Positions 16,952 to 26,319 are shown, counted from the first letter of the stretch. The stretch: 64,000 bases of DNA from Rhizobium brockwellii (GCF_000769405.2 NZ_CP053441.1:62001-126000); one strand, 5' to 3'. The notes: generated by a model not told the origin, from the letters alone. Translations and numbers: made by a program.

Positions 16952-17395
16952 ATGACCAGAACCATTTTTGTGCTCAACGGGCCGAATCTCAATCTTCTCG
17001 GTCAGCGCGAGCCGGCAATCTACGGGACCACGACGCTTGCCGACATCAAGAAACGATGCGTTGCCAAGGCAAAGTCTTTGGGGTTCGACGTCGAGTTTCG
17101 GCAGACCAATTTCGAGGGCGAACTGGTCGAGAGCGTGCACCAGGCCCGGACCGATGCTTGTGGCATCATCATCAATCCCGCCGGTTATACCTTCACATCG
17201 ATCGCTCTTCTCGATGCCTTGAAAATGTTCGACCCGCCGAAGATCGAACTGCATATCTCCAATGTCCATGCGCGCGAGAGCATCTACCATAATTCGCTGA
17301 TCTCGCGCGTTGCCACGGCGATCATGATCGGCTTTGGAGCCGATGGCTACGAACTGGCTATCCAGGCGATGGCAGGAATGGTCAAGAGGGACTGA
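16952..17395 (+). CDS. aroQ: Type II 3-dehydroquinate dehydratase
   Basis: A 147-residue enzyme with all type II hallmarks: FVLNGPNLNLLGQRE, the catalytic Tyr in IYG, NFEGELVE, IINPAGYTFTS and the HISNVHARE segment. It interconverts 3-dehydroquinate and 3-dehydroshikimate. The position between transporter genes argues for a catabolic copy serving quinate breakdown rather than aromatic amino acid synthesis. ATG 16952 is preferred; a GTG three codons upstream is possible. Confidence 0.93.
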   Translation: MTRTIFVLNGPNLNLLGQREPAIYGTTTLADIKKRCVAKAKSLGFDVEFRQTNFEGELVESVHQARTDACGIIINPAGYTFTSIALLDALKMFDPPKIELHISNVHARESIYHNSLISRVATAIMIGFGADGYELAIQAMAGMVKRD

Positions 17396-17426
17396 ATTTT
17401 CAGGAAGACGGACCGGAAGGATCGCC

Positions 17427-18095
17427 ATGAATTATAAGTTGGATTTCACCCCGGTCATAGATGGCCTGCCGAACCTTCTGCTCGGCTGCCTCGGGACATT
17501 CTTGCTTGCCATTTGTGGGATGCTGCTGGCGATCATCATCGGAATTGGCGGCGTTGCGCTGCGCGATTCCGCTCTGAAGCCAGCACGATGGCTGGTCATC
17601 GCCTTCGTCGAATTGATCCGCAACACGCCGTTTCTGGTGCAGATCTTCTTCATCTACTTCGCACTTCCGCTGACAGGCATCAGACTGGATCCGACGCCGA
17701 CGGCGATTATCGCGCTCGGCATCAACGGCGGCGCCTACGCCATCGAGATCATTCGCGGCGGCGTTCAGTCGATCCCGAAGGGACAGATGGAAGCGGGGCT
17801 GGCCCTTGGTCTGCACAAGGCTCAGGTCTTCCGGCTGATCATTCTCAAGCCGGCACTGCGGGCGATCTATCCGTCTTTGACCAGCCAGTTCGTCCTCCTG
17901 ACGCTGACCACCAGCATTGCATCGGCGATTTCGGCCTACGAGCTGACCTCCGTATCGCAGCGCATCGAGTCGGAGAGTTTTCGGAGCTTCGAGGTCTACT
18001 TCACGGTCACGGTTTTCTATTTCGTGATCTCCTGGCTGATGATGCGCATCTTCGCGCTGTTTTCGGCGCGCTACTTCAAATATCCGGTCAAGTAG
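17427..18095 (+). CDS. PAAT-type ABC transporter permease 1
   Basis: A 222-residue inner-membrane protein with about five helices and the EAA loop that contacts the ATPase (GQMEAGLALGLHKAQVFRLII, about residues 117-137). It belongs to the HisM/GlnP polar amino acid family (VELIRNTPFLVQIFFIYF). ATG 17427 follows a ggaagga site. It pairs with the next permease, the ATPase at 18801 and the binding protein at 15837. Confidence 0.9.
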   Translation: MNYKLDFTPVIDGLPNLLLGCLGTFLLAICGMLLAIIIGIGGVALRDSALKPARWLVIAFVELIRNTPFLVQIFFIYFALPLTGIRLDPTPTAIIALGINGGAYAIEIIRGGVQSIPKGQMEAGLALGLHKAQVFRLIILKPALRAIYPSLTSQFVLLTLTTSIASAISAYELTSVSQRIESESFRSFEVYFTVTVFYFVISWLMMRIFALFSARYFKYPVK

Positions 18096-18105
18096 GAGGA
18101 ATTCC

Positions 18106-18747
18106 ATGGGTCACGAAGAATTCGTCTTCCTCCTGATCGGCTTGAAATGGACCGTGGTCCTGTCGGCCGTCGGCTTCGTCTGCGGCGGCATTGCAGGGCT
18201 CGGCGTCGCCCTTGCGCGCGCCTCGGGCATACCGCTGCTGGAACGCCTGACGGCCGGCTATATCGCCGTCTTCCAGGGAACACCGCTGCTGATGCAGCTT
18301 TTCGTCGTCTATTACGGCCTGGCGCTGGTGGGGCTGATGCTCGACGCCTGGGTGGCCGTTGCCATCGGCCTGACCCTGCATGCCAGCGCCTATCTGGGCG
18401 AGATCTGGCGCGGATCGATCGAAGCGGTTCCGCGCGGCCAGACGGAAGCGGCAAAGGCTCTCAGCCTCAGATACATCTCCCGCATGAAGGATGTCATCCT
18501 GCCGCAGGCGCTGCGCATCTCGCTGCCTGCCACGGTCGGCTTCCTCGTGCAGCTGATCAAGGGCACCTCGCTTGCATCGATCGTCGGCTTCACCGAGCTG
18601 ACGCGGGCCGGCAACATCATCTCCAACCAGATCTTCCAACCGCTGACGGTCTTCGGCGTCGTCGGCATTCTCTATTTTCTGATGTGTTGCCCACTGACGA
18701 TTCTTGGCGCGCGCCTCGAACGAAAGTTTGCCGCCTCTGCGCGCTGA
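18106..18747 (+). CDS. PAAT-type ABC transporter permease 2
   Basis: A 213-residue membrane permease of the same family, with [16 protein letters not shown] and the EAA loop [13 protein letters not shown]. It starts 10 bp after permease 1 with an aggagg site just before. It should form the heterodimeric channel with permease 1. The specificity must be read from the binding protein and operon context. Confidence 0.9.
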   Translation: MGHEEFVFLLIGLKWTVVLSAVGFVCGGIAGLGVALARASGIPLLERLTAGYIAVFQGTPLLMQLFVVYYGLALVGLMLDAWVAVAIGLTLHASAYLGEIWRGSIEAVPRGQTEAAKALSLRYISRMKDVILPQALRISLPATVGFLVQLIKGTSLASIVGFTELTRAGNIISNQIFQPLTVFGVVGILYFLMCCPLTILGARLERKFAASAR

Positions 18748-18800
18748 TCCGCATCCCTCGTCTTCGATGCGGTCCAGCCCGCCAATATGGAGTTCTACTG

Positions 18801-19565
18801 ATGACCAGTCCCAGTCCTGCTCAAGGCGCAGAAACCATGATTACCATGGAGCGGGTGGAGAAGTGGTATGGCGCTTTTCAAGCCCTGCACGACATCAACA
18901 TATCGGTTCGCAGCGGCGAGAGGATCGTCTTGTGCGGGCCCTCCGGCAGCGGCAAGTCGACGCTCATTCGCTGCATCAACCACCTCGAGACCTACGAAAA
19001 AGGTGAAATCCGCGTCGGCGGGATTCTCCTAGGCAATCAGGCCAAGACCATCGATGCGATCCGTCGTGAGGTCGGCATGGTCTTCCAGCAGTTCAATCTG
19101 TTTCCGCATCTGACCGTGCTGCAGAACTGCATGCTGGCGCCGATGAAGGCTGCCGGCGTCGGCAAGGCGGAGGCTGAGGAAAGGGCACGCGGGCTGCTCG
19201 AGCGGGTCAAGATCCTGGAGCAGGCCGACAAATATCCGGTGCAGCTTTCGGGTGGCCAGCAGCAGCGCGTCGCCATTGCCCGCGCGCTGTGCATGCGGCC
19301 GAAGGTGATGCTGTTCGATGAGCCGACGTCGGCGCTTGATCCGGAGATGGTCAAGGAGGTTCTGGATACGATGATCGCGCTGGCCGATGAGGGCATGACG
19401 ATGATCTGCGTCACGCACGAAATGGGCTTTGCCCGCCAGGTCGCCGATCGCGTGATCTTCATGGCAAGCGGCGCGATCGTCGAGGAAGCCCCGCCAGCCG
19501 AGTTTTTCACAAGTCCGCAGCATGAGCGAACCAGGAAATTCCTCGGAGAAATCCTGCGGAAGTAA
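18801..19565 (+). CDS. PAAT-type ABC transporter ATP-binding protein
   Basis: A 254-residue ATPase with Walker [10 protein letters not shown] (about residues 46-54), Q-loop QQFNLFPH, signature LSGGQQQR and Walker [15 protein letters not shown], all as in GlnQ/HisP. It powers import through the two upstream permeases. ATG 18801 has a short ggag site; a second in-frame ATG at 18837 (MITMERVEK) is an alternative start. A long open frame continues upstream of the ATG but is antiphase to permease 2. Confidence 0.9.
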   Translation: MTSPSPAQGAETMITMERVEKWYGAFQALHDINISVRSGERIVLCGPSGSGKSTLIRCINHLETYEKGEIRVGGILLGNQAKTIDAIRREVGMVFQQFNLFPHLTVLQNCMLAPMKAAGVGKAEAEERARGLLERVKILEQADKYPVQLSGGQQQRVAIARALCMRPKVMLFDEPTSALDPEMVKEVLDTMIALADEGMTMICVTHEMGFARQVADRVIFMASGAIVEEAPPAEFFTSPQHERTRKFLGEILRK

Positions 19566-19618
19566 GTGGTTTCAAGATCGATATGTCGTCGAAATCTGGC
19601 AAATTCCGGGAGCTGACA

Positions 19619-20686
19619 ATGAAGCCGTTAAAGATTGCAGTCATGGGAGTCGGCCTCATTGGCAGACGCCACGCCGAGCGAATTATATCCGAGCCCGGGA
19701 CCATTCTTTCGGCGGTGGTCGATCCTTCTCCGGCTGGTCGCGACTTTGCCGAGAATGTCGGCGCCCGATGGTACCGGAGCTTCTCGGACATCCGCGTCGA
19801 GGACAGGCCTCACGGCGTCATCGTGGCAACGCCGAACCAGCTCCACGTTGAGAACGGAATGGAGATCGTCGCTGCCGGCATCCCTGTCCTGATCGAGAAA
19901 CCGATCGCCGACGATGTCGATGCTGCAGCGGCACTGGTTGCCGCCGGCGAGAAGGCAGGCATACCGCTGCTGGTCGGCCATCACAGGCGCCACAATCCGA
20001 TGATCCAGGCGGTCAAACAGATCGTCGACGGCGGAAGGCTTGGCCGGATCATCGCGGTGCACGGCACGTTCTGGGTCGCCAAGCCCGACGACTATTTCGA
20101 TATACCCTGGCGGCGCGAAGCGGGCGCCGGCCCGGTCTTCGTCAACCTGATCCACGATGTCGATCTCTTCCGATATCTCTTCGGTGAGGTCGAAGCCGTC
20201 CATGCGATGGAATCGCAGGCCGTGCGGAACCATGCCGTCGAGGATACGGCTGTCGTGACGCTGCGTTTCGCAAATGGGGTGCTTGCCACTCTCAACGGCA
20301 GTGATGCCGTGGCTGCGCCCTGGAGCTGGGAGATGACCACCGGGGAGAACCCCGCTTTCCCCCGCTACGATCAATTCTGCTACCAGATCGGCGGCGCCAA
20401 GGGTTCGCTCGGAATTCCCGATCTGACGCTGTGGACGAGCCCTTCGAGGCCCGATTGGCTGGAGCAGCTTGCCCAGGAACGCGTGCCTTACACAGCAGCC
20501 GATCCCCTTTGCGTTCAGCTCAGACATTTTTGCGACGTCATTCGTGGCGATGCCACGCCTCTGGTGAGTGGCCGGGAGGGCCTCGCTACGCTCAGGGTCA
20601 TCGAAGCGATCAAGAGATCGGCGCGCTCGGGACAGATGATCCACCTCTCCAACGCGAGCGCCTCTTCCGATCCCCAGAAAGTCTGA
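19619..20686 (+). CDS. Gfo/Idh/MocA-family dehydrogenase, possibly quinate or cyclitol oxidising
   Basis: A 355-residue NAD(P)-dependent oxidoreductase with the Rossmann motif MGVGLIGRRH (about residues 9-18) and the family's catalytic EKPIADD (Lys about residue 95), plus NLIHDVDLFRYLFG with the second catalytic His/Asp. Known members oxidise inositols and sugars. In this operon quinate, itself a cyclitol acid, is a reasonable substrate, giving 3-dehydroquinate for AroQ; that is inference. ATG 19619 follows gggagc. The next gene starts four bases after its stop. Confidence 0.85.
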   Translation: MKPLKIAVMGVGLIGRRHAERIISEPGTILSAVVDPSPAGRDFAENVGARWYRSFSDIRVEDRPHGVIVATPNQLHVENGMEIVAAGIPVLIEKPIADDVDAAAALVAAGEKAGIPLLVGHHRRHNPMIQAVKQIVDGGRLGRIIAVHGTFWVAKPDDYFDIPWRREAGAGPVFVNLIHDVDLFRYLFGEVEAVHAMESQAVRNHAVEDTAVVTLRFANGVLATLNGSDAVAAPWSWEMTTGENPAFPRYDQFCYQIGGAKGSLGIPDLTLWTSPSRPDWLEQLAQERVPYTAADPLCVQLRHFCDVIRGDATPLVSGREGLATLRVIEAIKRSARSGQMIHLSNASASSDPQKV

Positions 20687-20690
20687 CCAC

Positions 20691-21521
20691 ATGATCACCG
20701 GGACGACCAAACTCATCGCGCACCTCGGCTATCCCACGGAGTCCTTCAAGGCCCCGCTGATCTACAATCCGTACTTCGAGAAGAACGGAATTGATGCCGT
20801 CGTCGTGCCGATGGGCTGCAGGCCGGAGGACTATCCGGCGTTTCTGAAGCTTCTGTTCCGGCTATCCAATATCCACGGTGCTCTGATCACGATGCCGCAT
20901 AAGATTTCGACGATGGCGCTGCTCGACGAAACGTCGACCAACGCGAAAGTCGCCGGCTCGTGCAATGCAGTGCGTCTCGGTTCGGACGGCAGGCTGATCG
21001 GTGACATGTTCGATGGCGAGGGCTTCGTTCGGGGCGTGTTGCGCAAGGGTAAAAAGGTTGAAGGAGCACATGCGCTCATCGCGGGTGCCGGCGGCGTCGG
21101 CTCGGCGATCGCGGCGTCGTTGGCGCAGGCGGGCGTGAAGCATCTGGCGATCTTCGACGCCAACGAGACGACCGCGACCGCGCTGCTGGACAGGCTGAAG
21201 AAATACTATCCGCAGCTTGAAGTGACGGTGGGCTCTGCCGATCCGGCAGGTTTCGACATTGTCGTCAATGCGACACCTCTCGGAATGCGACGGGGTGACC
21301 CGCTGCCAATCGATATCGACCGCATTTCGCCTTCGACCTTCGTCGGCGAAGTCGTGCTGACGAAGGAGATAACCCCTTTTCTCGAGGCCGTGCGGGCGCG
21401 CGGCTGTGCATTTCAGGTGGGGACGGACATGTTGTTCGAACAGATCCCCGCCTATCTCGAATTCTTCGAATTCCCGACGACGACGGCCGACAATCTGCGT
21501 GCCATCGCCAAACTCGGATGA
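20691..21521 (+). CDS. Shikimate/quinate dehydrogenase-like protein
   Basis: A 276-residue AroE-family protein: catalytic Lys in ITMPHK (about residue 69), the acidic partner in GDMFDGEGF (canonical NTDxxG changed to MFDGEG), nucleotide-binding GAGGVGSAIA and NATPLGM. The usual N-terminal SLSP substrate motif is replaced by TESFKAP, so specificity may differ from biosynthetic AroE. It is last in the operon. Oxidation of shikimate to 3-dehydroshikimate would feed QuiC directly. Confidence 0.87.
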   Translation: MITGTTKLIAHLGYPTESFKAPLIYNPYFEKNGIDAVVVPMGCRPEDYPAFLKLLFRLSNIHGALITMPHKISTMALLDETSTNAKVAGSCNAVRLGSDGRLIGDMFDGEGFVRGVLRKGKKVEGAHALIAGAGGVGSAIAASLAQAGVKHLAIFDANETTATALLDRLKKYYPQLEVTVGSADPAGFDIVVNATPLGMRRGDPLPIDIDRISPSTFVGEVVLTKEITPFLEAVRARGCAFQVGTDMLFEQIPAYLEFFEFPTTTADNLRAIAKLG

Positions 21522-21530
21522 TGCGAATTT

Positions 21531-21563
21531 AGAGCATGACGCCGAAGTGTAGGCGGTTTTCGG
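21531..21563 (+). repeat. Dispersed palindromic repeat, family B, partial copy
   Basis: The segment agagcatgacgccgaagtgt and the following gcggttttcgg match the left part of the complete element at 43877-43926. Here the closing arm is missing, so the copy is truncated. It lies between the convergent shikimate-dehydrogenase-like and SDR genes. Confidence 0.6.
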
Positions 21564-21575
21564 AGACAGCCTGTT

Positions 21576-22343
21576 CTACAGCGAGGCGGTGATGCCGCCA
21601 TCCACCGTGAGCATGTGGCCGTTGACGAAGGAGGAGGCATCCGAGGCCAGGAAGACGGCGGCGCCGACAAGCTCCTTGACCTCGCCCCAGCGGCCGGCTG
21701 GCGTGCGGGTTTCCAGCCAGCCGGAAAACTTGGGATCGTCGACGAGCGCCTGGTTAAGCGGAGTGCGGAAATAGCCCGGCGCGATCGCATTGACCTGCAG
21801 GCCGTATTTCGCCCAGTCGGTCGCCATGCCGCGCGTCAGGTTCTTCACTGCGCCCTTGGTGGCGGTATAGGGCGCGATGCCGGGACGGGCGAGTTCGGCC
21901 TGGACGGAGGCGATGTTGATGATCTTGCCGCGGCCGCGCGATATCATCGCCTGGGCGACCGGCTGGCTCACATAGAACAGGCTGGAGACGTTGGTCTTGA
22001 AGATCTCGTCCCATTTGTCGACCGGGAAGTTCTCCAGCGGTGCGCGGAACTGCATACCGGCATTGTTGACGAGGATGTCGATCGGGCCGATCTCCGCCTC
22101 GATATAGGCGATGGCGGTGCGGCTCGCCTCCGCATCGGTGACGTCGAAGGCGGCGCTGACGGCATGGCGATGGCTGCGACGGATATCCTCGGCGGCGGCC
22201 TCCGCCTTCTGCGCGTTGCGGCCGTTGATGATGATCGAGGCACCATGCTCGGCAAGCCCGACCGCCAACGCGCGGCCGATTCCCTGGCTGGAGCCGGTGA
22301 CGAGGGCGCGGCGGCCTGAGAGGTCGAAGAGGGGAAAGGTCAC
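21576..22343 (-). CDS. SDR-family dehydrogenase (gluconate 5-dehydrogenase-like)
   Basis: A 255-residue classical short-chain dehydrogenase: cofactor motif TGSSQGIGRALA (about residues 16-27), NNAG, catalytic Ser in NIASVQ, and YTATK with Tyr/Lys. The Arg in INGRNAQK suggests NADP or mixed preference. Sequence style is closest to gluconate 5-dehydrogenase / 3-oxoacyl reductase-like SDRs. It is convergent with the quinate operon and precedes nothing obviously linked; its substrate is uncertain. Confidence 0.85.
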   Translation of the reverse strand: MTFPLFDLSGRRALVTGSSQGIGRALAVGLAEHGASIIINGRNAQKAEAAAEDIRRSHRHAVSAAFDVTDAEASRTAIAYIEAEIGPIDILVNNAGMQFRAPLENFPVDKWDEIFKTNVSSLFYVSQPVAQAMISRGRGKIINIASVQAELARPGIAPYTATKGAVKNLTRGMATDWAKYGLQVNAIAPGYFRTPLNQALVDDPKFSGWLETRTPAGRWGEVKELVGAAVFLASDASSFVNGHMLTVDGGITASL

Positions 22344-22410
22344 GAGACTGCTCCTGATTTCATTGCACTCTGCATAGCCGGTTTACGGCATGAGATGCAA
22401 AAGCGCTGAA

Positions 22411-23457
22411 TCACGTCGTTCCAAGCCGCCGGATATTCCCCGTCAGCTCCTTCGCCAGTCGCAGGCTAGCGGCGGTTGCCATCGTTATTTGCGGCAGCAG
22501 CAGCCATTCGAGCGTCCAGGCAGCTCCGGAACGTTCCTGTTCGTGGACGAGGGACTGGTGGATGCCCGATAGAACAGTGGCGTTGAAGCGCGCGAGCGAG
22601 ATGAGGACTTCGGCGGAAACGGGGTTCTGCTTGTGTGCCATCGCCGACGAGGTGCCACCGCCCGAGATTTCGATTTCATCGCCGGCCTGGGCAAGCAGCG
22701 CGATATCCTGCCCCATCTTGCCGAGACTGCCCGATATCGATGAGAACAGGCCGGCGATATCGGCGATCGGCAGACGCCCGCTCTGCCATTGCGGTGCATC
22801 GGTGAGGCCGAGTTCCTGGGCGAGCGAGGCGCGGATGGCAGCGGCCTGCGACCCGAGCTTGTCGAGCGTGCCGGCCGCGCCCCCGAACTGGACGGGAAAA
22901 CCCTGCTCGGTCAGGCGGTCGCGATAGGTCGCCAGTGGTGCACGCCACGCATTGAGGCGATCGGCGACGGTGATCGAGATCGCCGCCTGCATGCGGGTAT
23001 GACCCATCAGCTGGTTCCGGCCGAACTGGCGGTCGAGCCCATCGAGCCCTGCGGCAATGGTGGAAAGCCGGCCGGCAAACAGGAAGACGACGGCTTTCAG
23101 GCGGATCATCAGGCTGGTATCGATGACATCTTGGCTGGTCGCGCCTAGATGCAGGCTTTTTGCCGCCTCCTCGCCGGCGTCAGCGCGCAGTTGCTTGACG
23201 AGGTCGGGAACGACCACGCCGTCCCTTGCCGTTGCCGATCGGAGACTGGGCATATCGGGTGAGAAGGCGGCGCAGGTATCAGCGATGCGCCTTGCGGCTT
23301 CGGCAGGGATCAGGCCATGAGCGGCTTCAGCCTTTGCGAGTGCGGCCTCGAAGGAGAGCATGGCCCGTATATCCGCCTCGGCGGAGAAATAGGGGGCGAT
23401 TTCATCGTCGCCGAGCAGGCCGGAAAGGAAGGGGTGGTCGAAGGGCGATACGGTCAT
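22411..23457 (-). CDS. pcaB: 3-carboxy-cis,cis-muconate cycloisomerase
   Basis: A 348-residue member of the fumarase/aspartase superfamily, with the signature GTSSAMAHKQNPVSAE near residue 255 and HLGATSQDVIDTS near 110. It lactonises 3-carboxy-cis,cis-muconate in the protocatechuate branch of the beta-ketoadipate pathway. The length is typical for alphaproteobacteria and shorter than the pseudomonad enzyme. I chose ATG 23457 (MTVSPFDHP). It is the last pca gene, separated from pcaG by a 206-bp spacer containing a RIME-like element. Confidence 0.93.
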   Translation of the reverse strand: MTVSPFDHPFLSGLLGDDEIAPYFSAEADIRAMLSFEAALAKAEAAHGLIPAEAARRIADTCAAFSPDMPSLRSATARDGVVVPDLVKQLRADAGEEAAKSLHLGATSQDVIDTSLMIRLKAVVFLFAGRLSTIAAGLDGLDRQFGRNQLMGHTRMQAAISITVADRLNAWRAPLATYRDRLTEQGFPVQFGGAAGTLDKLGSQAAAIRASLAQELGLTDAPQWQSGRLPIADIAGLFSSISGSLGKMGQDIALLAQAGDEIEISGGGTSSAMAHKQNPVSAEVLISLARFNATVLSGIHQSLVHEQERSGAAWTLEWLLLPQITMATAASLRLAKELTGNIRRLGTT

Positions 23458-23480
23458 GATCGTCTCGGTTTGTGGTGGTG

Positions 23481-23616
23481 GCCCCCTCATCCGGCTGCCG
23501 CCACCTTCCCCCCGCTGGGGAGAAGGGACTCGGGGCGGCGCCGGCGCCTTCTGGGCAAGTCATCTCGTGTGCCATGTCCCCCTCGCCCCTCGGGGAGAGG
23601 GTAGGGCGAGGGGGAC
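23481..23616. repeat. RIME-like mosaic inside the pca operon
   Basis: The first half (23481-23528, gccccctcatccggctgccg and onward) is the inverse of the element at 16793-16826. The second half is a 13-bp hairpin pairing 23576-23588 with 23604-23616. It separates pcaG from pcaB and may tune pcaB expression or protect mRNA ends. Confidence 0.75.
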
Positions 23617-23663
23617 GCTACTTGCGCGGCGCCCCGTGGACAAGCGACTTGCGCGGCTCGTTC

Positions 23664-24275
23664 TCAGATATCCAGAAACACCGTTTCCTTCGGACCCTGC
23701 AGATAGATGTCGAAATGACAGGTCGCGTCGTCGCGGGTGGCGATCATCGTTGCGACGCGCTCGCGATGTTCGATGCGGGAAAGCAGCGGGTCGGCGGCAT
23801 TGGCCTCCGTCTCCTCCGGAAAATACATGCGTGTATGCAGGCCGATATTGATGCCGCGGGCGACGATCCAGAATGTGATGTGCGGGGCTTGTCTGCGGCC
23901 GTCCTTGAAGGGGACGCGGCCGGGCTTGACGGTCTCGAAGCTGTAGACGCCGTCTTCAGCGCGGGTCGGGCAGCGGCCCCAGCCGGTGAAATTGGGATCG
24001 GCGGCGCCGCGCATTTCCGAGGGGCTGCTATAGAGGCCGGCGCTGTCGGCCTGCCAGATCTCGATGACCGCATCGCGCACCAGCGCGCCGGCGCCGTCGA
24101 AGATCCGGCCGGTGACGGTGATACGCTCGCCGAGCGTCTTGTCGTTGACCATCTCGATGCCGAGATCGGTGTCGTAGACGCCCGAGATGTCGCAGAAATT
24201 CGGCGTCAGGCCGATATGGACATAGGGCCCGGCCGTTTGCGACGGGGTTTCCTTGAGATAGCCGAGCTGCTGCAT
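23664..24275 (-). CDS. pcaG: Protocatechuate 3,4-dioxygenase, alpha subunit
   Basis: A 203-residue intradiol dioxygenase alpha chain (TPSQTAGPYVHIGL near the start, WQADSAGLY, FTGWGRCP, PHITFWIVARG). The alpha subunit lacks the full set of iron ligands and pairs with PcaH, whose gene ends 2 bp upstream. Together they cleave protocatechuate to 3-carboxy-cis,cis-muconate. Length and motifs are normal. Confidence 0.95.
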   Translation of the reverse strand: MQQLGYLKETPSQTAGPYVHIGLTPNFCDISGVYDTDLGIEMVNDKTLGERITVTGRIFDGAGALVRDAVIEIWQADSAGLYSSPSEMRGAADPNFTGWGRCPTRAEDGVYSFETVKPGRVPFKDGRRQAPHITFWIVARGINIGLHTRMYFPEETEANAADPLLSRIEHRERVATMIATRDDATCHFDIYLQGPKETVFLDI

Positions 24276-24277
24276 GG

Positions 24278-25027
24278 TCAGTTGCCCTCCGGTCTGCTTT
24301 CGAACATCGTCGAGCGGCGGCCACGCAGCACGATATCGAATTTATAGGCACGTGAATCCATCGGAATGGTGTTGCCCCAGTCGAGCGGCGCGATCAGCTG
24401 CTCGATCGCCGCTTTGTCGGGGATCGTGCCGACGATCGGACATTTCCAGATCATCGGATCGCCTTCGAAATACATCTGGGTGATCAGGCGCTGGGCAAAG
24501 CCGTGTCCGAAGATCGAAAAATGGATATGGGCGGGACGCCAATCGTTGATGCCGTTCGGCCAGGGATAGGCGCCGGGGCGGATGGTGCGGAAATGGTAGC
24601 GGCCGTCCTCGTCGGTGATGGCGCGGCCGCAGCCGCCGAAATTCGGGTCGATCGCCGCCAGGTAGGTTTCCTTCTTGTGGCGATAGCGGCCGCCGGCATT
24701 GGCCTGCCAGAACTCGACCAAGGCGCCAGCAACCGGCCTGGCGCGCTCGTCGAGCACGCGGCCATGGACGATGATGCGTTCGCCGATGGCACTTTCGCCG
24801 GGCTGCGCGTAGTTCAGGATCAGGTCGTTGTCGAGTTCGCCGATCATCGAATGGCCGAAGACCGGACCGGTGGTTTCGGAAATCGTGCCGTCGAGCGAGA
24901 GCAGCGCGCGCTGCGGCGCGCGCAGCACGGAGGTCTTGTAGCCGGGGGTCAGCGCTGGCGCATGCCAGGCGCGGTCGCGGGCGAAGAAGCCGCCGGTCTC
25001 GGGCTTGCGGTTCGGTCGTTCGGACAT
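24278..25027 (-). CDS. pcaH: Protocatechuate 3,4-dioxygenase, beta subunit
   Basis: A 249-residue catalytic subunit starting at ATG 25027 (MSERPNRK). The non-heme Fe(III) ligands are visible as the Tyr in GGRYRHKK, the Tyr in PGAYPWPN and the His pair in RPAHIHFS. It forms the active site with PcaG. A longer frame upstream overlaps pcaC out of phase and is not used. Position within pcaDCHGB is as in other rhizobia. Confidence 0.95.
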   Translation of the reverse strand: MSERPNRKPETGGFFARDRAWHAPALTPGYKTSVLRAPQRALLSLDGTISETTGPVFGHSMIGELDNDLILNYAQPGESAIGERIIVHGRVLDERARPVAGALVEFWQANAGGRYRHKKETYLAAIDPNFGGCGRAITDEDGRYHFRTIRPGAYPWPNGINDWRPAHIHFSIFGHGFAQRLITQMYFEGDPMIWKCPIVGTIPDKAAIEQLIAPLDWGNTIPMDSRAYKFDIVLRGRRSTMFESRPEGN

Positions 25028-25037
25028 GTTCCCCCTC

Positions 25038-25442
25038 TCAGGCCGCCTTTTCGGCGTCCATCTGTTCAAAAGCCTGTTTTGCGATCTTGATCGCGTGATT
25101 GGCGGCGGGAACGCCGGCATAGATTGCAACATGCAGCAGCGCCTCGCAAATATCCTCGCGGGTCGCGCCCGTATTGGCGGTGGCGCGCACATGCATGGCG
25201 ACCTCGTCGTCCTGGCCGAGGGCCGCAAGCAGAGCGATCGTGACGATCGAGCGCTCGCGCTTCGTCAGCGCCGGGCGTGACCAGACATGGCCCCAGGCCG
25301 CTTCGGTGATCAGTTCCTGGAAGGGGCGGTCGAACTCCGTCGCAGCAGTGGCGGCGCGGTCGACATGGGCGTCGCCAAGTACGGCGCGGCGGGTCGCCAT
25401 GCCCTGGCGATAGCGCTCGGAGGAGGATGCGGTCTCATTCAT
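25038..25442 (-). CDS. pcaC: 4-carboxymuconolactone decarboxylase
   Basis: A 134-residue AhpD/CMD-fold protein ([16 protein letters not shown], then [15 protein letters not shown] and [14 protein letters not shown]). It decarboxylates 4-carboxymuconolactone to 3-oxoadipate enol-lactone. The ATG at 25442 overlaps the pcaD stop codon by four bases (ATGA), showing translational coupling. It is a stand-alone PcaC, not the PcaL fusion. Confidence 0.95.
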   Translation of the reverse strand: MNETASSSERYRQGMATRRAVLGDAHVDRAATAATEFDRPFQELITEAAWGHVWSRPALTKRERSIVTIALLAALGQDDEVAMHVRATANTGATREDICEALLHVAIYAGVPAANHAIKIAKQAFEQMDAEKAA

Positions 25443-26248
25443 GGGCTGACTTCTCCAGGCGGAATGGATGTGAGGAAGGCGCGGATGATCGCCGTCAGCG
25501 CCTCCGGCTGCTCGACACAGGGAATGTGCGCGCAATTGCGGATCACTTCGTAGCGAGCGCCTGATATCAGCTTCGCGGTCGAAAGCACGAGATCGGGCGG
25601 CGTCGAGCCGTCCTGGTCGCCGACGATGCAGATCGTCGGGACAGCGATCGTCTTTGCGATTTCGGTGAAATCGGCATCGCGGATCGCAGCGCAGGCGGCG
25701 ATATAACCCTCGACGGGCTGGCGCGTCAGCATGTTGCAATAGCCGGCATAGGCAGTGTTCTCGGGCCGGCGGAAGGCGGGTGTGAACCAGCGTTCCATGA
25801 TGGCGTCGACAATGCTGCCGATGCCGTCTTGCTCGACGGCGGCGATGCGGGCGTTCCAGCTCTCCGCCGTGCCGATCTTGTGGGCGGTGTCGCAGAGGAT
25901 GAGCGCGCGGACCAGGTCCGGCCGGCGGTGATAGAGCGACTGGGCGATGAGGCCGCCGACGGAGAGGCCGCAGATGACGGCATCCTTGACCGACAGCAGA
26001 TCGAGCAGGCCGGCGAGATCCGTCGCGTGGTCCTCGATCGATGAAGGGAGCTGGCCGACATCGGAGAGGCCGTGGCCGCGCTGGTCGTAAAGCACGATGG
26101 CGAATTCGCCGGCAAGCCGTACCACGACATCACGCCAGATGCGGAAATCCGTTCCCAGTGAATTGGTAAAGACGATCACCGGCCTGTCGGCGGGGGCACC
26201 AATGATCTGATAATGGATCGTCACGTCGTTTATGCTGGCAAATTGCAC
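25439..26248 (-). CDS. pcaD: 3-oxoadipate enol-lactonase
   Basis: A 269-residue alpha/beta hydrolase with oxyanion-hole NSLGTD, nucleophile Ser in GLSVGG (about residue 95), catalytic Asp in GDQDGSTPP and His in NCAHIPCVEQP. It hydrolyses the enol-lactone to 3-oxoadipate. The start codon is GTG 26248 after a strong ggaggaga site. First gene of the pcaDCHGB operon, divergent from pcaQ. The thiolase and CoA-transferase steps (pcaIJF) are not in this window. Confidence 0.93.
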   Translation of the reverse strand: MQFASINDVTIHYQIIGAPADRPVIVFTNSLGTDFRIWRDVVVRLAGEFAIVLYDQRGHGLSDVGQLPSSIEDHATDLAGLLDLLSVKDAVICGLSVGGLIAQSLYHRRPDLVRALILCDTAHKIGTAESWNARIAAVEQDGIGSIVDAIMERWFTPAFRRPENTAYAGYCNMLTRQPVEGYIAACAAIRDADFTEIAKTIAVPTICIVGDQDGSTPPDLVLSTAKLISGARYEVIRNCAHIPCVEQPEALTAIIRAFLTSIPPGEVSP

Positions 26249-26319
26249 GTCACTCTCCTCCCGAATGTGAAACTGACTGGTTGATCCGGTTAAGTAAAAT
26301 GATATTTATTGGCGTTTCG

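Noticed and set aside
18147..18800. N-terminal extension of the ABC ATPase through permease 2
   Set aside because: The upstream 218 codons are the out-of-phase reading of permease 2; the ATPase fold starts after ATG 18801.
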